From an uncultured Rhodospirillaceae bacterium (GTDB lineage Bacteria; Pseudomonadota; Alphaproteobacteria; Azospirillales; Azospirillaceae), in NCBI GenBank assembly GCA_937927415.1, contig CALBDS010000031.1:62001-126000 (forward strand): a stretch of DNA of 64,000 bases, read 5' to 3'. The notes below the pieces were generated by a model. That model saw only the letters and a list, made by a program, of their open reading frames with translations, was not told the DNA's origin and did no database searches. The position numbers and the translations under genes are program-made. How positions within the stretch are numbered: position 1 is the stretch's first letter; the number at the start of each line of letters is the position of its first letter. Shown one piece after another: positions 41,054 to 48,756 of this stretch.

Positions 41054-41521
41054 ATGATCGCCCTGAAACGCCGGCCCCGCGACCAATACGCGGCCCTTCC
41101 GTACCGTGACATCGACGGCGTGCGTCAGGTGATGCTCATCACCTCGCGGGACACCGGGCGCTGGATCATTCCCAAAGGCTGGCCGGAAAAGCACACCAAG
41201 CCCCACGAGATGGCCGCCCGCGAGGCGTTTGAGGAGGCGGGCCTGCTGGGGCGCATCGCCACGGTTCCCTGTGGACTTTACCATTACGACAAGCGGATGA
41301 AATCGGGCAAGGCGCGGGCCTGCGCCGTGCAGGTTTTTCTGATGTCCGTGGAACAGGAATTGGACTCCTGGCCGGAAAAGGGCCAGCGGGAACGCCGCTG
41401 GATGGACCCGCTGGAGGCCGCGTCCCTGGTCAATGAAGGGGATCTGGCCGACCTGCTGCGCGCTTTCGCCACCGATTCCGTCATCCTCCCGGCCGTGGGG
41501 GCGGATGAGGTGGGGGCTTAG
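41054..41521 (+). CDS. Nudix hydrolase, DIPP-like
   Basis: 155 residues. A Nudix box runs GWPEKHTKPHEMAAREAFEE and continues AGLLG, preceded by RDTGRWIIPKG. The N-terminal RDQYAALPYRDIDG and the GLYHYDKRMKSGKARACAVQ region are typical of the small diphosphoinositol-polyphosphate-phosphohydrolase-like clade of alphaproteobacteria. The substrate is unknown, possibly Ap4A-like nucleotides. ATG follows AGGTGAG, 20 bases after crcB, so co-transcription is likely. Confidence 0.88.
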   Translation: MIALKRRPRDQYAALPYRDIDGVRQVMLITSRDTGRWIIPKGWPEKHTKPHEMAAREAFEEAGLLGRIATVPCGLYHYDKRMKSGKARACAVQVFLMSVEQELDSWPEKGQRERRWMDPLEAASLVNEGDLADLLRAFATDSVILPAVGADEVGA

Positions 41522-41577
41522 TCCCGGTGACGGGCGGCGCGGGAGCCGCCGTCCATTGACTTGCCGCAAGGCGGCGG

Positions 41578-42405
41578 ATGTTCGGCCCGTGTAGGGTCGG
41601 GTTCGCCAATTCCGTTCTCCGGGTGTCTGCCGTGGATCTGTCGTCCGCTCTGTCGCTGCTTCATGATGGTTTGAACCAGTGCGCCGTGGTCATCGACCGC
41701 GACTCCGGCTTTCTCGTCGCGCTGCTGTCGGCGGGGCTGGTGGGCGGCGTGACCCATTGCGCCGGCATGTGCGGCCCCTTCGTGCTGGCGCAGGTGACGG
41801 CCAAGCTGGAACGGGTGTCCATCGACCGGATGAGCGAATTCCACCGTCTGGCCGGGGCGGCGGCTCTGCCCTATCACCTGGGCCGTGCCACCACCTATGC
41901 CGGCATCGGTGCGGCGGCGGCGGCCATGGCCGGGCATGTGGGGGCCTTGCCGGGCTTGCGCTGGCTGTCGGCGGGGTTGCTGCTGTTCGCCGCCCTGTTC
42001 TTCCTGGGCTATGCGGTGCGCGGTCTGGCGGTGTGGCTGCCCCGTGGCGGCGGCTGGACCCGCGGCTGGGGCGATGCGGTGGCGCGGCTGGCCCGTCCGC
42101 TGTTCGGCAACCCCACCGGCTGGCGCGGCTATGGGCTGGGGCTGGCGCTGGGCTTCATTCCCTGCGGCCTGCTCTATGGCGCGGTGGCGGTGGCGGCGGC
42201 CAGCGGCAGCGCCCTGACCGGGGCGCTGGGCATGGGGGCCTTTGCGTTGGGCACCGTGCCCAGCCTGATCGCGGTGGGGCTGGCCGGGCACATGGCCGGG
42301 CGGGTCTGGCGCGGCGCCGTCGCGCGGGTGGCGCCGTTCATCATGGTGGTGAACGCCGGCGTGCTGGGGTGGATGGCGTGGCGGCTGGCGGCGGGGGGCG
42401 CCTGA
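41578..42405 (+). CDS. TauE/SafE-type (DsbD_2/UreH-like) membrane protein
   Basis: 275 residues, about six membrane spans. The pattern VGGVTHCAGMCGPFVLAQV near residue 57 and LGFIPCGLLYGAVAVAAA near 195 is characteristic of the HCxGMCG/PCG membrane family, often annotated sulfite exporter TauE/SafE or cytochrome c biogenesis-like. The histidine and cysteines suggest metal (copper) or thiol-disulfide handling, as in genes beside cytochrome oxidase assembly. The start is ATG 41578; an internal GTG at 41632 is possible. It converges on the next gene with one base between stops. Confidence 0.8.
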   Translation: MFGPCRVGFANSVLRVSAVDLSSALSLLHDGLNQCAVVIDRDSGFLVALLSAGLVGGVTHCAGMCGPFVLAQVTAKLERVSIDRMSEFHRLAGAAALPYHLGRATTYAGIGAAAAAMAGHVGALPGLRWLSAGLLLFAALFFLGYAVRGLAVWLPRGGGWTRGWGDAVARLARPLFGNPTGWRGYGLGLALGFIPCGLLYGAVAVAAASGSALTGALGMGAFALGTVPSLIAVGLAGHMAGRVWRGAVARVAPFIMVVNAGVLGWMAWRLAAGGA

Positions 42406-42406
42406 G

Positions 42407-43312
42407 TCAGCCGCACCCGTCGGATTTGATCGGGCCGGATGTGATCGCGTCCGACAGGGGAATCTGACCGCTGCCGGGGGCCAGCGGCTGCTGCTGGCTT
42501 TCATGGGGCGCCCAGCCGGCCAGATAGAGGATCTGGAAGGTGGCGGGGATGCGTCCGTCCTCTTCCGCGTAATGCTCGGCATAGCGGCGGGCGGCGTCGA
42601 ACAGCAGTTCACGGCGGGCCGGAACCTTGCGGCGGGCCAGCACGGTGTTGGTTTCCCCCATGCCGCGCAGGTCGCGCATCAGGGCGAGCGCGTCGCTGTA
42701 GGTCACCGTCAGCGTGTCGGAATCCACCACCGGCAGGGCAAAGCCCGCCCGCTGGAGCAGCCGCCCGGCATCGCGGATCTCGGCAAAGGGTGACACCCGC
42801 GGACTCATCCCGCCGTACAGTTCCAGCTCGGCATCGATCAGGCAGCGGCGCAGCTCCATCAGCGTTTCCCCGCCCAGCATGGCGGCGCAGAAGAAACCGT
42901 CCGGCTTCAGGCTGCGTCGGATCTGCAGCAGCGTCCCCGGCAGGTCGTTGACCCAATGCAGGTCCAGCGCGCTGACCACCAGATCGAACACGCCCTCGGC
43001 GAAGGGCAACGCCTCTTCATCCGCGGCCACCGCCGGGCATGAGGCCTGTGCGGCAAAGGCGGGCGACAGGTCGCACGACACCATCGTCTCGATGCCCTTG
43101 CGTCCCGCCAGCACCCGCCCCAGCGTGCCGTCGCGGCATCCCAGGTCAAGGGCGGTGGGGAAATCGCGGCGCACATCCTCCAGCCGGTCGGCCAGACGCT
43201 CGGCCACCTCTTCCATCAGGAAATTGAAGCCGGCGAAGCCGGGGGCGGCACGGTCGCGGCGCCGGCGGACCAGCGCGCGGTCGAAGACGGTCATGATGTC
43301 GGTGTCGGTCAT
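42407..43312 (-). CDS. NDUFAF5-like SAM-dependent methyltransferase/hydroxylase-type protein
   Basis: 301 residues. It opens with the family-typical TVFDRALVRRRRDRAAPGF and FLMEEVAERLADRLEDV. The SAM-binding motif is ALDLGCRDGTLGRVL, followed by DLVVSALDLHWVNDLPG and RSLKPDGFFCAAMLGGETLM. In mitochondria NDUFAF5 modifies an arginine of a complex I subunit during assembly; the bacterial members lie in conserved blocks with comF and grxC, as here. The bacterial role is inferred. The C-terminal part from about residue 265 is less conserved. Confidence 0.85.
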   Translation of the reverse strand: MTDTDIMTVFDRALVRRRRDRAAPGFAGFNFLMEEVAERLADRLEDVRRDFPTALDLGCRDGTLGRVLAGRKGIETMVSCDLSPAFAAQASCPAVAADEEALPFAEGVFDLVVSALDLHWVNDLPGTLLQIRRSLKPDGFFCAAMLGGETLMELRRCLIDAELELYGGMSPRVSPFAEIRDAGRLLQRAGFALPVVDSDTLTVTYSDALALMRDLRGMGETNTVLARRKVPARRELLFDAARRYAEHYAEEDGRIPATFQILYLAGWAPHESQQQPLAPGSGQIPLSDAITSGPIKSDGCG

Positions 43313-43336
43313 GGGGGCAGATTAATCGGTAAGGCT

Positions 43337-43351
43337 TGGCCGCTCAATGGC
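43337..43351 (+). promoter_or_regulatory. Candidate sigma-54 promoter of fliQ
   Basis: TGGCCGCTCAATGGC has GG and GC dinucleotides exactly 10 bases apart, near the -24/-12 consensus TGGCAC-N5-TTGC. It lies 50 bases before the fliQ ATG. The -12 box is imperfect. Confidence 0.3.
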
Positions 43352-43400
43352 TGCGGCGTTATGGTTGTTCCCGAACGCGAACGGGGGAGGGCGCGCCATC

Positions 43401-43667
43401 ATGGGAATCGAAGACGCCATCAGCGTCACCTATGACGCCCTGATGATCATCATCAAGATTTCGCTGCCCACGCTGCTCATCACCACGGCCATCGGTCTGG
43501 TGGTGACCCTGTTCCAGTCGGTGACCCACATTCAGGACGCCACCATCCAGCAAAATCTGAAGATGGCGGCGACCATCGCCATCCTGTTCATCACCGCCCC
43601 GGTCATTTTCATGGCGTTGCGGGATTTCACCCTGCTGATCTTCGACCGGCTGATGCATCTTCCGTAA
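43401..43667 (+). CDS. fliQ: Flagellar export-gate protein FliQ
   Basis: 88 residues, two membrane spans, full family length. It reads EDAISVTYDALMIIIKISLP, TAIGLVVTLFQSVTHIQDAT and APVIFMALRDFTLLIFDRLM. FliQ forms four copies in the FliP5Q4R1 export gate of the flagellar type III system. It is alone: no fliP, fliR or flhB adjoins, and the flanking genes are a methyltransferase and comF. GGGGGAGGG precedes the ATG. Confidence 0.92.
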   Translation: MGIEDAISVTYDALMIIIKISLPTLLITTAIGLVVTLFQSVTHIQDATIQQNLKMAATIAILFITAPVIFMALRDFTLLIFDRLMHLP

Positions 43668-43717
43668 GAGGAAGGGGGGAGGGGGCCATAACGGGAAGCG
43701 ATACGTGGTCCGGCACC

Positions 43718-44443
43718 TTGGCCCGTGCGGGGGTGCTGCTGATCGACACGCTGCTGCCGCCCCGCTGCCTGGTCTGCGGCACGGTGGTTGCGCGGCAGGG
43801 GGGATTGTGCGCCGGCTGCTGGCGGGGGCTGACCTTCATCGCCTCTCCATACTGCACCTGCTGCGGCCTTCCCTTTGCCTACCGGGTGGAGGGGACGGCC
43901 CTGTGCGCCGCCTGCATGGCCGATCCGCCGCCGTTCGGGCGGGCGCGGTCGGTGCTGGTCTATGACGACGGCAGCCGGCCGCTGGTGCTGGCCTTCAAGC
44001 ATGCCGACCGCACCCACGCCGCCCGGCCCTTCGGCGCGTGGCTGGCGCGGGCGGGGGCGGATATCCTGCGCGATGCCGACCTGCTGGCCCCGGTGCCGCT
44101 GCACCGCTGGCGTCTGCTGATGCGCCGCTACAACCAGTCGGCGCTGCTGGCCCAGGCGGTGGGGCGGGAAGCCGGGGTGCCGGTGATCCCGGACCTGCTG
44201 CTCCGCCGCCGCCGCACCCGCACCCAGGGCGGGCTGGACGGCGCCGGGCGCCGCCGCAACGTGGCCGGGGCCTTTGCCGTGCGGGCGGGGGCCAGACCCG
44301 CGCTGGCCGGGCGGCGGGTGGTGCTGGTGGACGATGTGCTGACCACCGGCGCCACGGTGGCCGAATGCGCCCGTGCCCTGCTGGCCGGTGGGGCTGCGGG
44401 GGTGGACGTGCTGACCATCGCCCGCGTGGTGAAGGCGGTGTGA
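43718..44443 (+). CDS. comF: ComF-family phosphoribosyltransferase-like protein
   Basis: 241 residues. An N-terminal zinc-ribbon-like part has four cysteine pairs (PPRCLVCGTV, GLCAGCWRG, YCTCCGLPF, LCAACMAD). A PRTase domain follows with LLAPVPLHRWRLLMRRYNQS and the PRPP loop VVLVDDVLTTGATVAECARA. ComF proteins are needed for DNA uptake in competent species; elsewhere the role is unclear. The start is uncertain. TTG 43718 is used, but the strong Shine-Dalgarno (GGGGGGAGGGGG) points to an ATA at 43688 in the same frame. Confidence 0.87.
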   Translation: MARAGVLLIDTLLPPRCLVCGTVVARQGGLCAGCWRGLTFIASPYCTCCGLPFAYRVEGTALCAACMADPPPFGRARSVLVYDDGSRPLVLAFKHADRTHAARPFGAWLARAGADILRDADLLAPVPLHRWRLLMRRYNQSALLAQAVGREAGVPVIPDLLLRRRRTRTQGGLDGAGRRRNVAGAFAVRAGARPALAGRRVVLVDDVLTTGATVAECARALLAGGAAGVDVLTIARVVKAV

Positions 44444-44500
44444 TGATGGCGCGCCAGTGGTGTTCAAACGATAACGTTTTCAAACTGTGGAGTGTCCGCT

Positions 44501-44761
44501 ATGGCTCATGTCGAGATCTACACCTCGCCCTTCTGCCCCTATTGCGTCCGCGCCAAGCGGCTGCTGGACAGCAAGGGGGTGTCGTACGAGGAGGTCGATG
44601 TCTACCAGCACCCCAACCGCCGCGATGAAATGGTCGAACGGGCCGGCGGGCGGACCACGGTGCCGCAGGTGTTCATCGACGGCCAGTCGCTGGGCGGCTG
44701 CGACGACATCCACGCGCTGGAACATCAGGGCAAGCTCGATCCGCTGCTGGGGCTGGCGTGA
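44501..44761 (+). CDS. grxC: Glutaredoxin 3
   Basis: 86 residues with the dithiol active site YTSPFCPYCVRAKRLL (CPYC). Glutathione-binding TTVPQVFID and GGCDDIHALEHQGKLD follow. It reduces disulfides with glutathione. ATG 44501 has GGAG at the right spacing; a GTG at 44492 is less likely. The stop overlaps the next ATG (TGATG). Confidence 0.95.
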   Translation: MAHVEIYTSPFCPYCVRAKRLLDSKGVSYEEVDVYQHPNRRDEMVERAGGRTTVPQVFIDGQSLGGCDDIHALEHQGKLDPLLGLA

Positions 44762-45597
44762 TGAGCGCCGGTGCCGGGCGGGTGCGGGCTGCCTGCATCC
44801 AGGTCAACGCCGGGCCTGAGATCCAGCCGAACCTCGACGCGGCGGCGGTGCTGGTCCGGCGGGCGCGGGACGCGGGGGCGGAATTTATAACGCTGCCCGA
44901 AAACGTCTCGATGATCGTGCAGGGGCGGGACAATGTGCTTGCCCGCGTGCGGGGGGAGGATGAGCATCCCGGCGTTCCCGCCTTCGCCGCATTGGCGCGG
45001 GAAACGGGGGCGTGGATCCTGGCGGGGACGCTGGGCATCCTGCTGGACGAGGGTCGGGTCGCCAACCGCAGCCTGCTGTTTGCCCCCGACGGGCGCATCG
45101 CCGCCCGCTACGACAAGATCCACATGTTCGACGTGGATCTGGCCGCCGGGGAAAGCTACCGCGAATCCTCCACCTTCCGTCCCGGCGAACGGGCGGTGGT
45201 GGCTGAAACGCCGTGGGGTGGGGTGGGGATGACCGTCTGCTACGACGTTCGGTTCCCCCACCTGTATCGGGCGTTGGCAAAGGTCGGGGCGTCGTTCCTG
45301 ACGGTGCCCGCGGCCTTCACCGTTCCCACCGGCAAGGCGCATTGGCACGTTCTGCTGCGGGCGCGGGCGATCGAGACGGGGTGCTTCGTCCTGGCCCCGG
45401 CCCAGACCGGCACCCATGACCAGGGGCGGCGCACCTACGGCCATTCCCTGATCGTGTCGCCGTGGGGCGAGGTGCTTGCCGATGGCGGGGAGGAGGTGGG
45501 GTTCATCACCGCCGACCTGGACCTGTCGGCGGTGGCGGAGGCACGGCGGATGATCCCTTCCCTAACCCACCACCGCCCGTTCGCGCTGGACGGTTAA
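44761..45597 (+). CDS. Nitrilase-superfamily amidase (Nit1/NitFhit-like)
   Basis: 278 residues. The Glu-Lys-Cys triad appears in FITLPENVSM, AARYDKIHMFDVDL and VGMTVCYDVRFPHLYRAL. The close fit to the Nit1 clade suggests repair of deaminated glutathione, which agrees with the adjacent glutaredoxin gene. The ATG overlaps the grxC stop by one base, so the two are coupled. Its stop overlaps that of the opposing GT87 gene by a few bases. Confidence 0.9.
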   Translation: MSAGAGRVRAACIQVNAGPEIQPNLDAAAVLVRRARDAGAEFITLPENVSMIVQGRDNVLARVRGEDEHPGVPAFAALARETGAWILAGTLGILLDEGRVANRSLLFAPDGRIAARYDKIHMFDVDLAAGESYRESSTFRPGERAVVAETPWGGVGMTVCYDVRFPHLYRALAKVGASFLTVPAAFTVPTGKAHWHVLLRARAIETGCFVLAPAQTGTHDQGRRTYGHSLIVSPWGEVLADGGEEVGFITADLDLSAVAEARRMIPSLTHHRPFALDG

Positions 45598-46961
45598 AGC
45601 CCCTTCAGCCAGCGGCGCACCGGCGTCAGCCGGCTCAGGGCAAAACAGCCCAGGGTGGCTGCCGCCAGGGCCGGAAGGCGGTGGGGGGCGTGTGTCAGCC
45701 CCGCCGCCGCCGGTGCGGCAAAGCATGCCAGCAGCATCACCCGGTCTGCACGCCACTCCCCGTACGTGTCCCCGTATGGGCGGGGTTCCGGCGCCGGTTC
45801 GGCCCAGGCGCGTACGGTCAGGACCAGCCAGGCGGGATAGGCGTACAGCGCCAGGGTCACCGCCTGCTTGATCCAGGTTTCGGTGGGGCGGTACAGCCAG
45901 TCGCCGTACGTGTGGGTGCCCAGCGCCAGCGCCGCCGCTCCCAGCAGCACCGGAAGGGGGCCGCGCGGGGTTCGCCGCGCCTCGGCACAGGCGGCCAGTG
46001 CCGCCATCAGGGCGAGGTTGGCATACGTGCCTTCCTCCGTCCGCGGGTTGAACAGCGCCAGATAGGCGAAGGCCAGCCACAGGACCGTCAGCGCCGCACC
46101 GCGCCCGTCCAGCCGCCGCACCACCACCCAGCACGCCGCCAGCGTTGCCAGCGCCGCCGCCGCCCGCACCGCCGTCATGGCGCCGTAGGAGGGGTGAAGG
46201 CCCAGGGTGTTCACCAGCATGGCCATGTTGAACCAGCGCCCGCTGTCGGGTTCGGCGGCGGTCAGCAGCTTGCCGGCCATGGCGCCGTACTGCTGCCACA
46301 CATAAGCGGGATCGGGGTGGAGAAAGGGCAGGGTGAAGGCCGCCGCCAGTCCCAGCACCAGCGGGGGGATCAGCCGGGGCCGTACGGCGGCGAACAGCAG
46401 TGCCGGCACCAGCGCCAGCGGCTTCACCGCCACCGCCAGCGCCAGCAGCAGCCCGCCGCGCCCCCAGCGCCCCCAGGCGACATCCACCGCCGCGTGCAGC
46501 AGCACCGCCGCCATGATGAGTTCCCATTGCCCGCGCAGCAGGTTGATGGACACGGCGGGAATCATCAGCGCCAGCACCCGCGGGGTCAGGCGGTTTTCGT
46601 CGTCGGGCAGCAGCAGCCGCACCGCCCGCCACACAGCCCACGCCAGCACCCCCGCCTGGATCAGCCGCCAGACCTGATCCAGCAGCGGCAGCGGCAGCAG
46701 CGCCAACGGCCCGAAGAGAAAGGCGCTGGACGGAAAATAGAGGAAGCCGTGAATGCCCCCGGTGTAGACCGGAATCCCGGCCCACCAGTCGAGGGTGGAG
46801 GCCTGATAGATGCGGGTGATGGGGCGCAGGGGCTTGAGCGCCGCCAGAACCGCGGTCACCGCCAGGAACACCCCGCACAGCCATATCATGGGGTCACGCG
46901 GCCATGCGAAACGCGGCGCGTGCGCAGCGGCCCCGCGCCCGTATGGAAATGATACGCTCAC
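45594..46961 (-). CDS. GT87 (DUF2029) polyprenol-phosphate-dependent mannosyltransferase-like protein
   Basis: 455 residues with about ten membrane spans. After the first span, YQASTLDWWAGIPVYTGGIH and GFLYFPSSAFLFGPLALLPL carry the conserved region of the GT-C glycosyltransferase 87 family, with an acidic residue in the first loop. AVAVKPLALVPALLFAAVRP is also characteristic. These enzymes transfer mannose or arabinose from a polyprenyl donor onto cell-surface glycans. No other glycan gene adjoins. It and the next minus-strand gene interrupt the nitrilase-DUF1178 order. Confidence 0.8.
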   Translation of the reverse strand: MSVSFPYGRGAAAHAPRFAWPRDPMIWLCGVFLAVTAVLAALKPLRPITRIYQASTLDWWAGIPVYTGGIHGFLYFPSSAFLFGPLALLPLPLLDQVWRLIQAGVLAWAVWRAVRLLLPDDENRLTPRVLALMIPAVSINLLRGQWELIMAAVLLHAAVDVAWGRWGRGGLLLALAVAVKPLALVPALLFAAVRPRLIPPLVLGLAAAFTLPFLHPDPAYVWQQYGAMAGKLLTAAEPDSGRWFNMAMLVNTLGLHPSYGAMTAVRAAAALATLAACWVVVRRLDGRGAALTVLWLAFAYLALFNPRTEEGTYANLALMAALAACAEARRTPRGPLPVLLGAAALALGTHTYGDWLYRPTETWIKQAVTLALYAYPAWLVLTVRAWAEPAPEPRPYGDTYGEWRADRVMLLACFAAPAAAGLTHAPHRLPALAAATLGCFALSRLTPVRRWLKGL

Positions 46962-47025
46962 ACCGATCCCCCCGGTTTCCCGATCCGGCCCTAGAGATGC
47001 TGGAAAAAGAGAGGTAAGGCAAACG

Positions 47026-47604
47026 TCATATGAGCGGGAGGGAATCCCGCCGCGGGTCCACCGCCGCGATCCGCTGGATGACCGCCGGGTGCGGGATATC
47101 GATCAGCCCGTGCTCATACGCAACCACCGTCAGCCGCCCCTGCACCCGGTCCAGCAATTCGCCGGGCCGGAGCAGGAAATCGGGGCGGGAGGGACGTCCG
47201 TAGCGTTCGTTTCCCAGGGCGAAGGTTTCGTACAGCAGCACCCCGCCGGGGGCCAGCGCCTCCAGCAGCCGGGGAAACAGCGGGCGGTGCAAATAGTTCG
47301 TCACCACCACCGCGGCGAACCGCGCATCCGCCGGCAGGGGCCAGGGGGAGCCATCCTCCAGATCGGCGGTGACGACCGTCACCCCGTCCCGCCCGGCCAG
47401 ATCGGCCACCCCCTCGGTCGCCCGGTCGATGCCGGTGACCGGGTGGCCCAGCCGCAGGAAATGGCGCAGGTGCCGCCCCCCGCCGCACGCCACATCCAGC
47501 ACCGGCCCCTCCGCCGCCACCAGGGGGGCGAAGCGGGCAATCCACGGTGACGGCTGCCCGCCGCAGCCGGCGGCGGGGGTGGCGGACGGGGGGCAGGCGG
47601 TCAT
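47026..47604 (-). CDS. Class I SAM-dependent methyltransferase (TehB-like)
   Basis: 192 residues. The SAM pocket is GPVLDVACGGGRHLRHFLRL, followed by VTGIDRATEGV, VTADLEDGSPWPL and VVVTNYLHRPLFPRLLEALA. Near the end is LLYETFALGNERYGRPSRPD, typical of small TehB/thiopurine-like methyltransferases. The substrate is unknown. It lies upstream of the GT87 gene on the same strand, 64 bases away. Confidence 0.82.
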   Translation of the reverse strand: MTACPPSATPAAGCGGQPSPWIARFAPLVAAEGPVLDVACGGGRHLRHFLRLGHPVTGIDRATEGVADLAGRDGVTVVTADLEDGSPWPLPADARFAAVVVTNYLHRPLFPRLLEALAPGGVLLYETFALGNERYGRPSRPDFLLRPGELLDRVQGRLTVVAYEHGLIDIPHPAVIQRIAAVDPRRDSLPLI

Positions 47605-47728
47605 GGCGGCTCCGGCGAAAGCGGGCGGGGCGGCTCCGGCGGAAGCGGGTTTGACGCCGCCGGGCCGTCGTGGTGAAGTAGGGAAACTATAGGTATGATC
47701 GGCGTGGTGTGCGAGGTTCTTTCGGTCG

Positions 47729-48235
47729 ATGATTCTCTACCAGTTGAAATGCCCGTCCGACCATCGCTTTGAAGCATGGTTCCGTGACGGCGCAACCTAT
47801 GATGCCCAGGCTGAGGCGGGACTCCTGACCTGCCCCGTGTGCGGTGACACCCGCATCGGCAAGGCGCCGATGGCTCCCCGCATTGCGAAATCACATCGCA
47901 GCAAAACCGAGGAGGCCCACCCCCCCGCCGTCCGGGCGGATCCCCCGGCGGAAACCGGGGCGGCACCGGCCGCCGCCGTCCCCGCCCTCACGGACGAAAA
48001 AGCCGCAGCCCTTCACCGCGAGGTGCTGCGCCAACTCACCGAATTGCGCCGCGCGGTAGAGACGAAGTGCGATTACGTCGGTGACCGTTTTGCCGAAGAA
48101 GCGCGAAAGATTCATTATGGGGAAGCCGATCCCCGTGGAATCTATGGCGAGGCCAGCGCCCGAGAGGCGGAGGAGCTGCAGGAAGAGGGTGTGACATTCC
48201 ACCGCATCCCCTGGCTACCCCGCACAAATTCCTAA
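47729..48235 (+). CDS. DUF1178 family protein
   Basis: 168 residues. The family signature is at both ends: MILYQLKCPSDHRFEAWFRD and LLTCPVCGDTRIGKAPMAP (a zinc-knuckle-like CxxC), then VGDRFAEEARKIHYGEADPR and GIYGEASAREAEELQEEGVT. The middle is a variable Ala/Pro linker. In other alphaproteobacteria this gene commonly follows the nitrilase gene; here two minus-strand genes lie between. The function is unknown. Confidence 0.93.
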   Translation: MILYQLKCPSDHRFEAWFRDGATYDAQAEAGLLTCPVCGDTRIGKAPMAPRIAKSHRSKTEEAHPPAVRADPPAETGAAPAAAVPALTDEKAAALHREVLRQLTELRRAVETKCDYVGDRFAEEARKIHYGEADPRGIYGEASAREAEELQEEGVTFHRIPWLPRTNS

Positions 48236-48453
48236 GGACGCGACGTTTCCGAGTTTGTGTGCAGTGCGACATAAATCGGTAAGCAAATCCGGAAATTCGG
48301 TTTGGAACGATCGTTTCCTGATTCGTCAAGGCACAATTTCGCAAGCCACACGCATCAAAACGGTTGACGTCCCCCGCCCAGGTAAAGACCATAGCCCCCG
48401 AGTGTCTTCCAACGACCTTACAAAACTCTCTGGCACTCGCGAGGGGACGCACT

Positions 48454-48756
48454 ATGCAAGACAGAAACACTCGGATTCTCCAGAATCCGAAATTCAAGGA
48501 GCTGGTGGCCAAGCGTGACGCATTCGCGCTCACGCTTTCGGTCGTCATGCTCGTCATCTACTTCGGCTTCATCCTTCTGGTGGCGTTCGCCAAGGGCTTC
48601 CTGGGCACGTCGATTTCCGGCGGCACCATGACCTGGGGCATCCCGGTGGGCGTTTTCACCATCGTTTCCGCCTTTATCCTGACGGGGATCTACGTGCAGC
48701 GGGCCAACGGCGAATTCGACGAGCTGAACCGTCAGATCCTTGAGGAGACGAAGTGA
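48454..48756 (+). CDS. DUF485 membrane protein (YjcH-like)
   Basis: 100 residues. Two membrane spans (LTLSVVMLVIYFGFILLVAF and WGIPVGVFTIVSAFILTGIY) follow a basic N-terminus (NPKFKELVAKRD). DUF485 genes sit in front of actP in acetate-uptake operons. The stop overlaps the actP start (TGATG). The ATG has GAGGGG upstream. The 218 bases before it, AT-richer near 48260-48360, probably hold the operon promoter. Confidence 0.9.
   Translation: MQDRNTRILQNPKFKELVAKRDAFALTLSVVMLVIYFGFILLVAFAKGFLGTSISGGTMTWGIPVGVFTIVSAFILTGIYVQRANGEFDELNRQILEETK

Noticed and set aside
48236..48453. Sigma-54 promoter before DUF485-actP (GGCAC...GC near 48333)
   Set aside because: The GG to GC spacing is 9 rather than 10 bases and the boxes match poorly.
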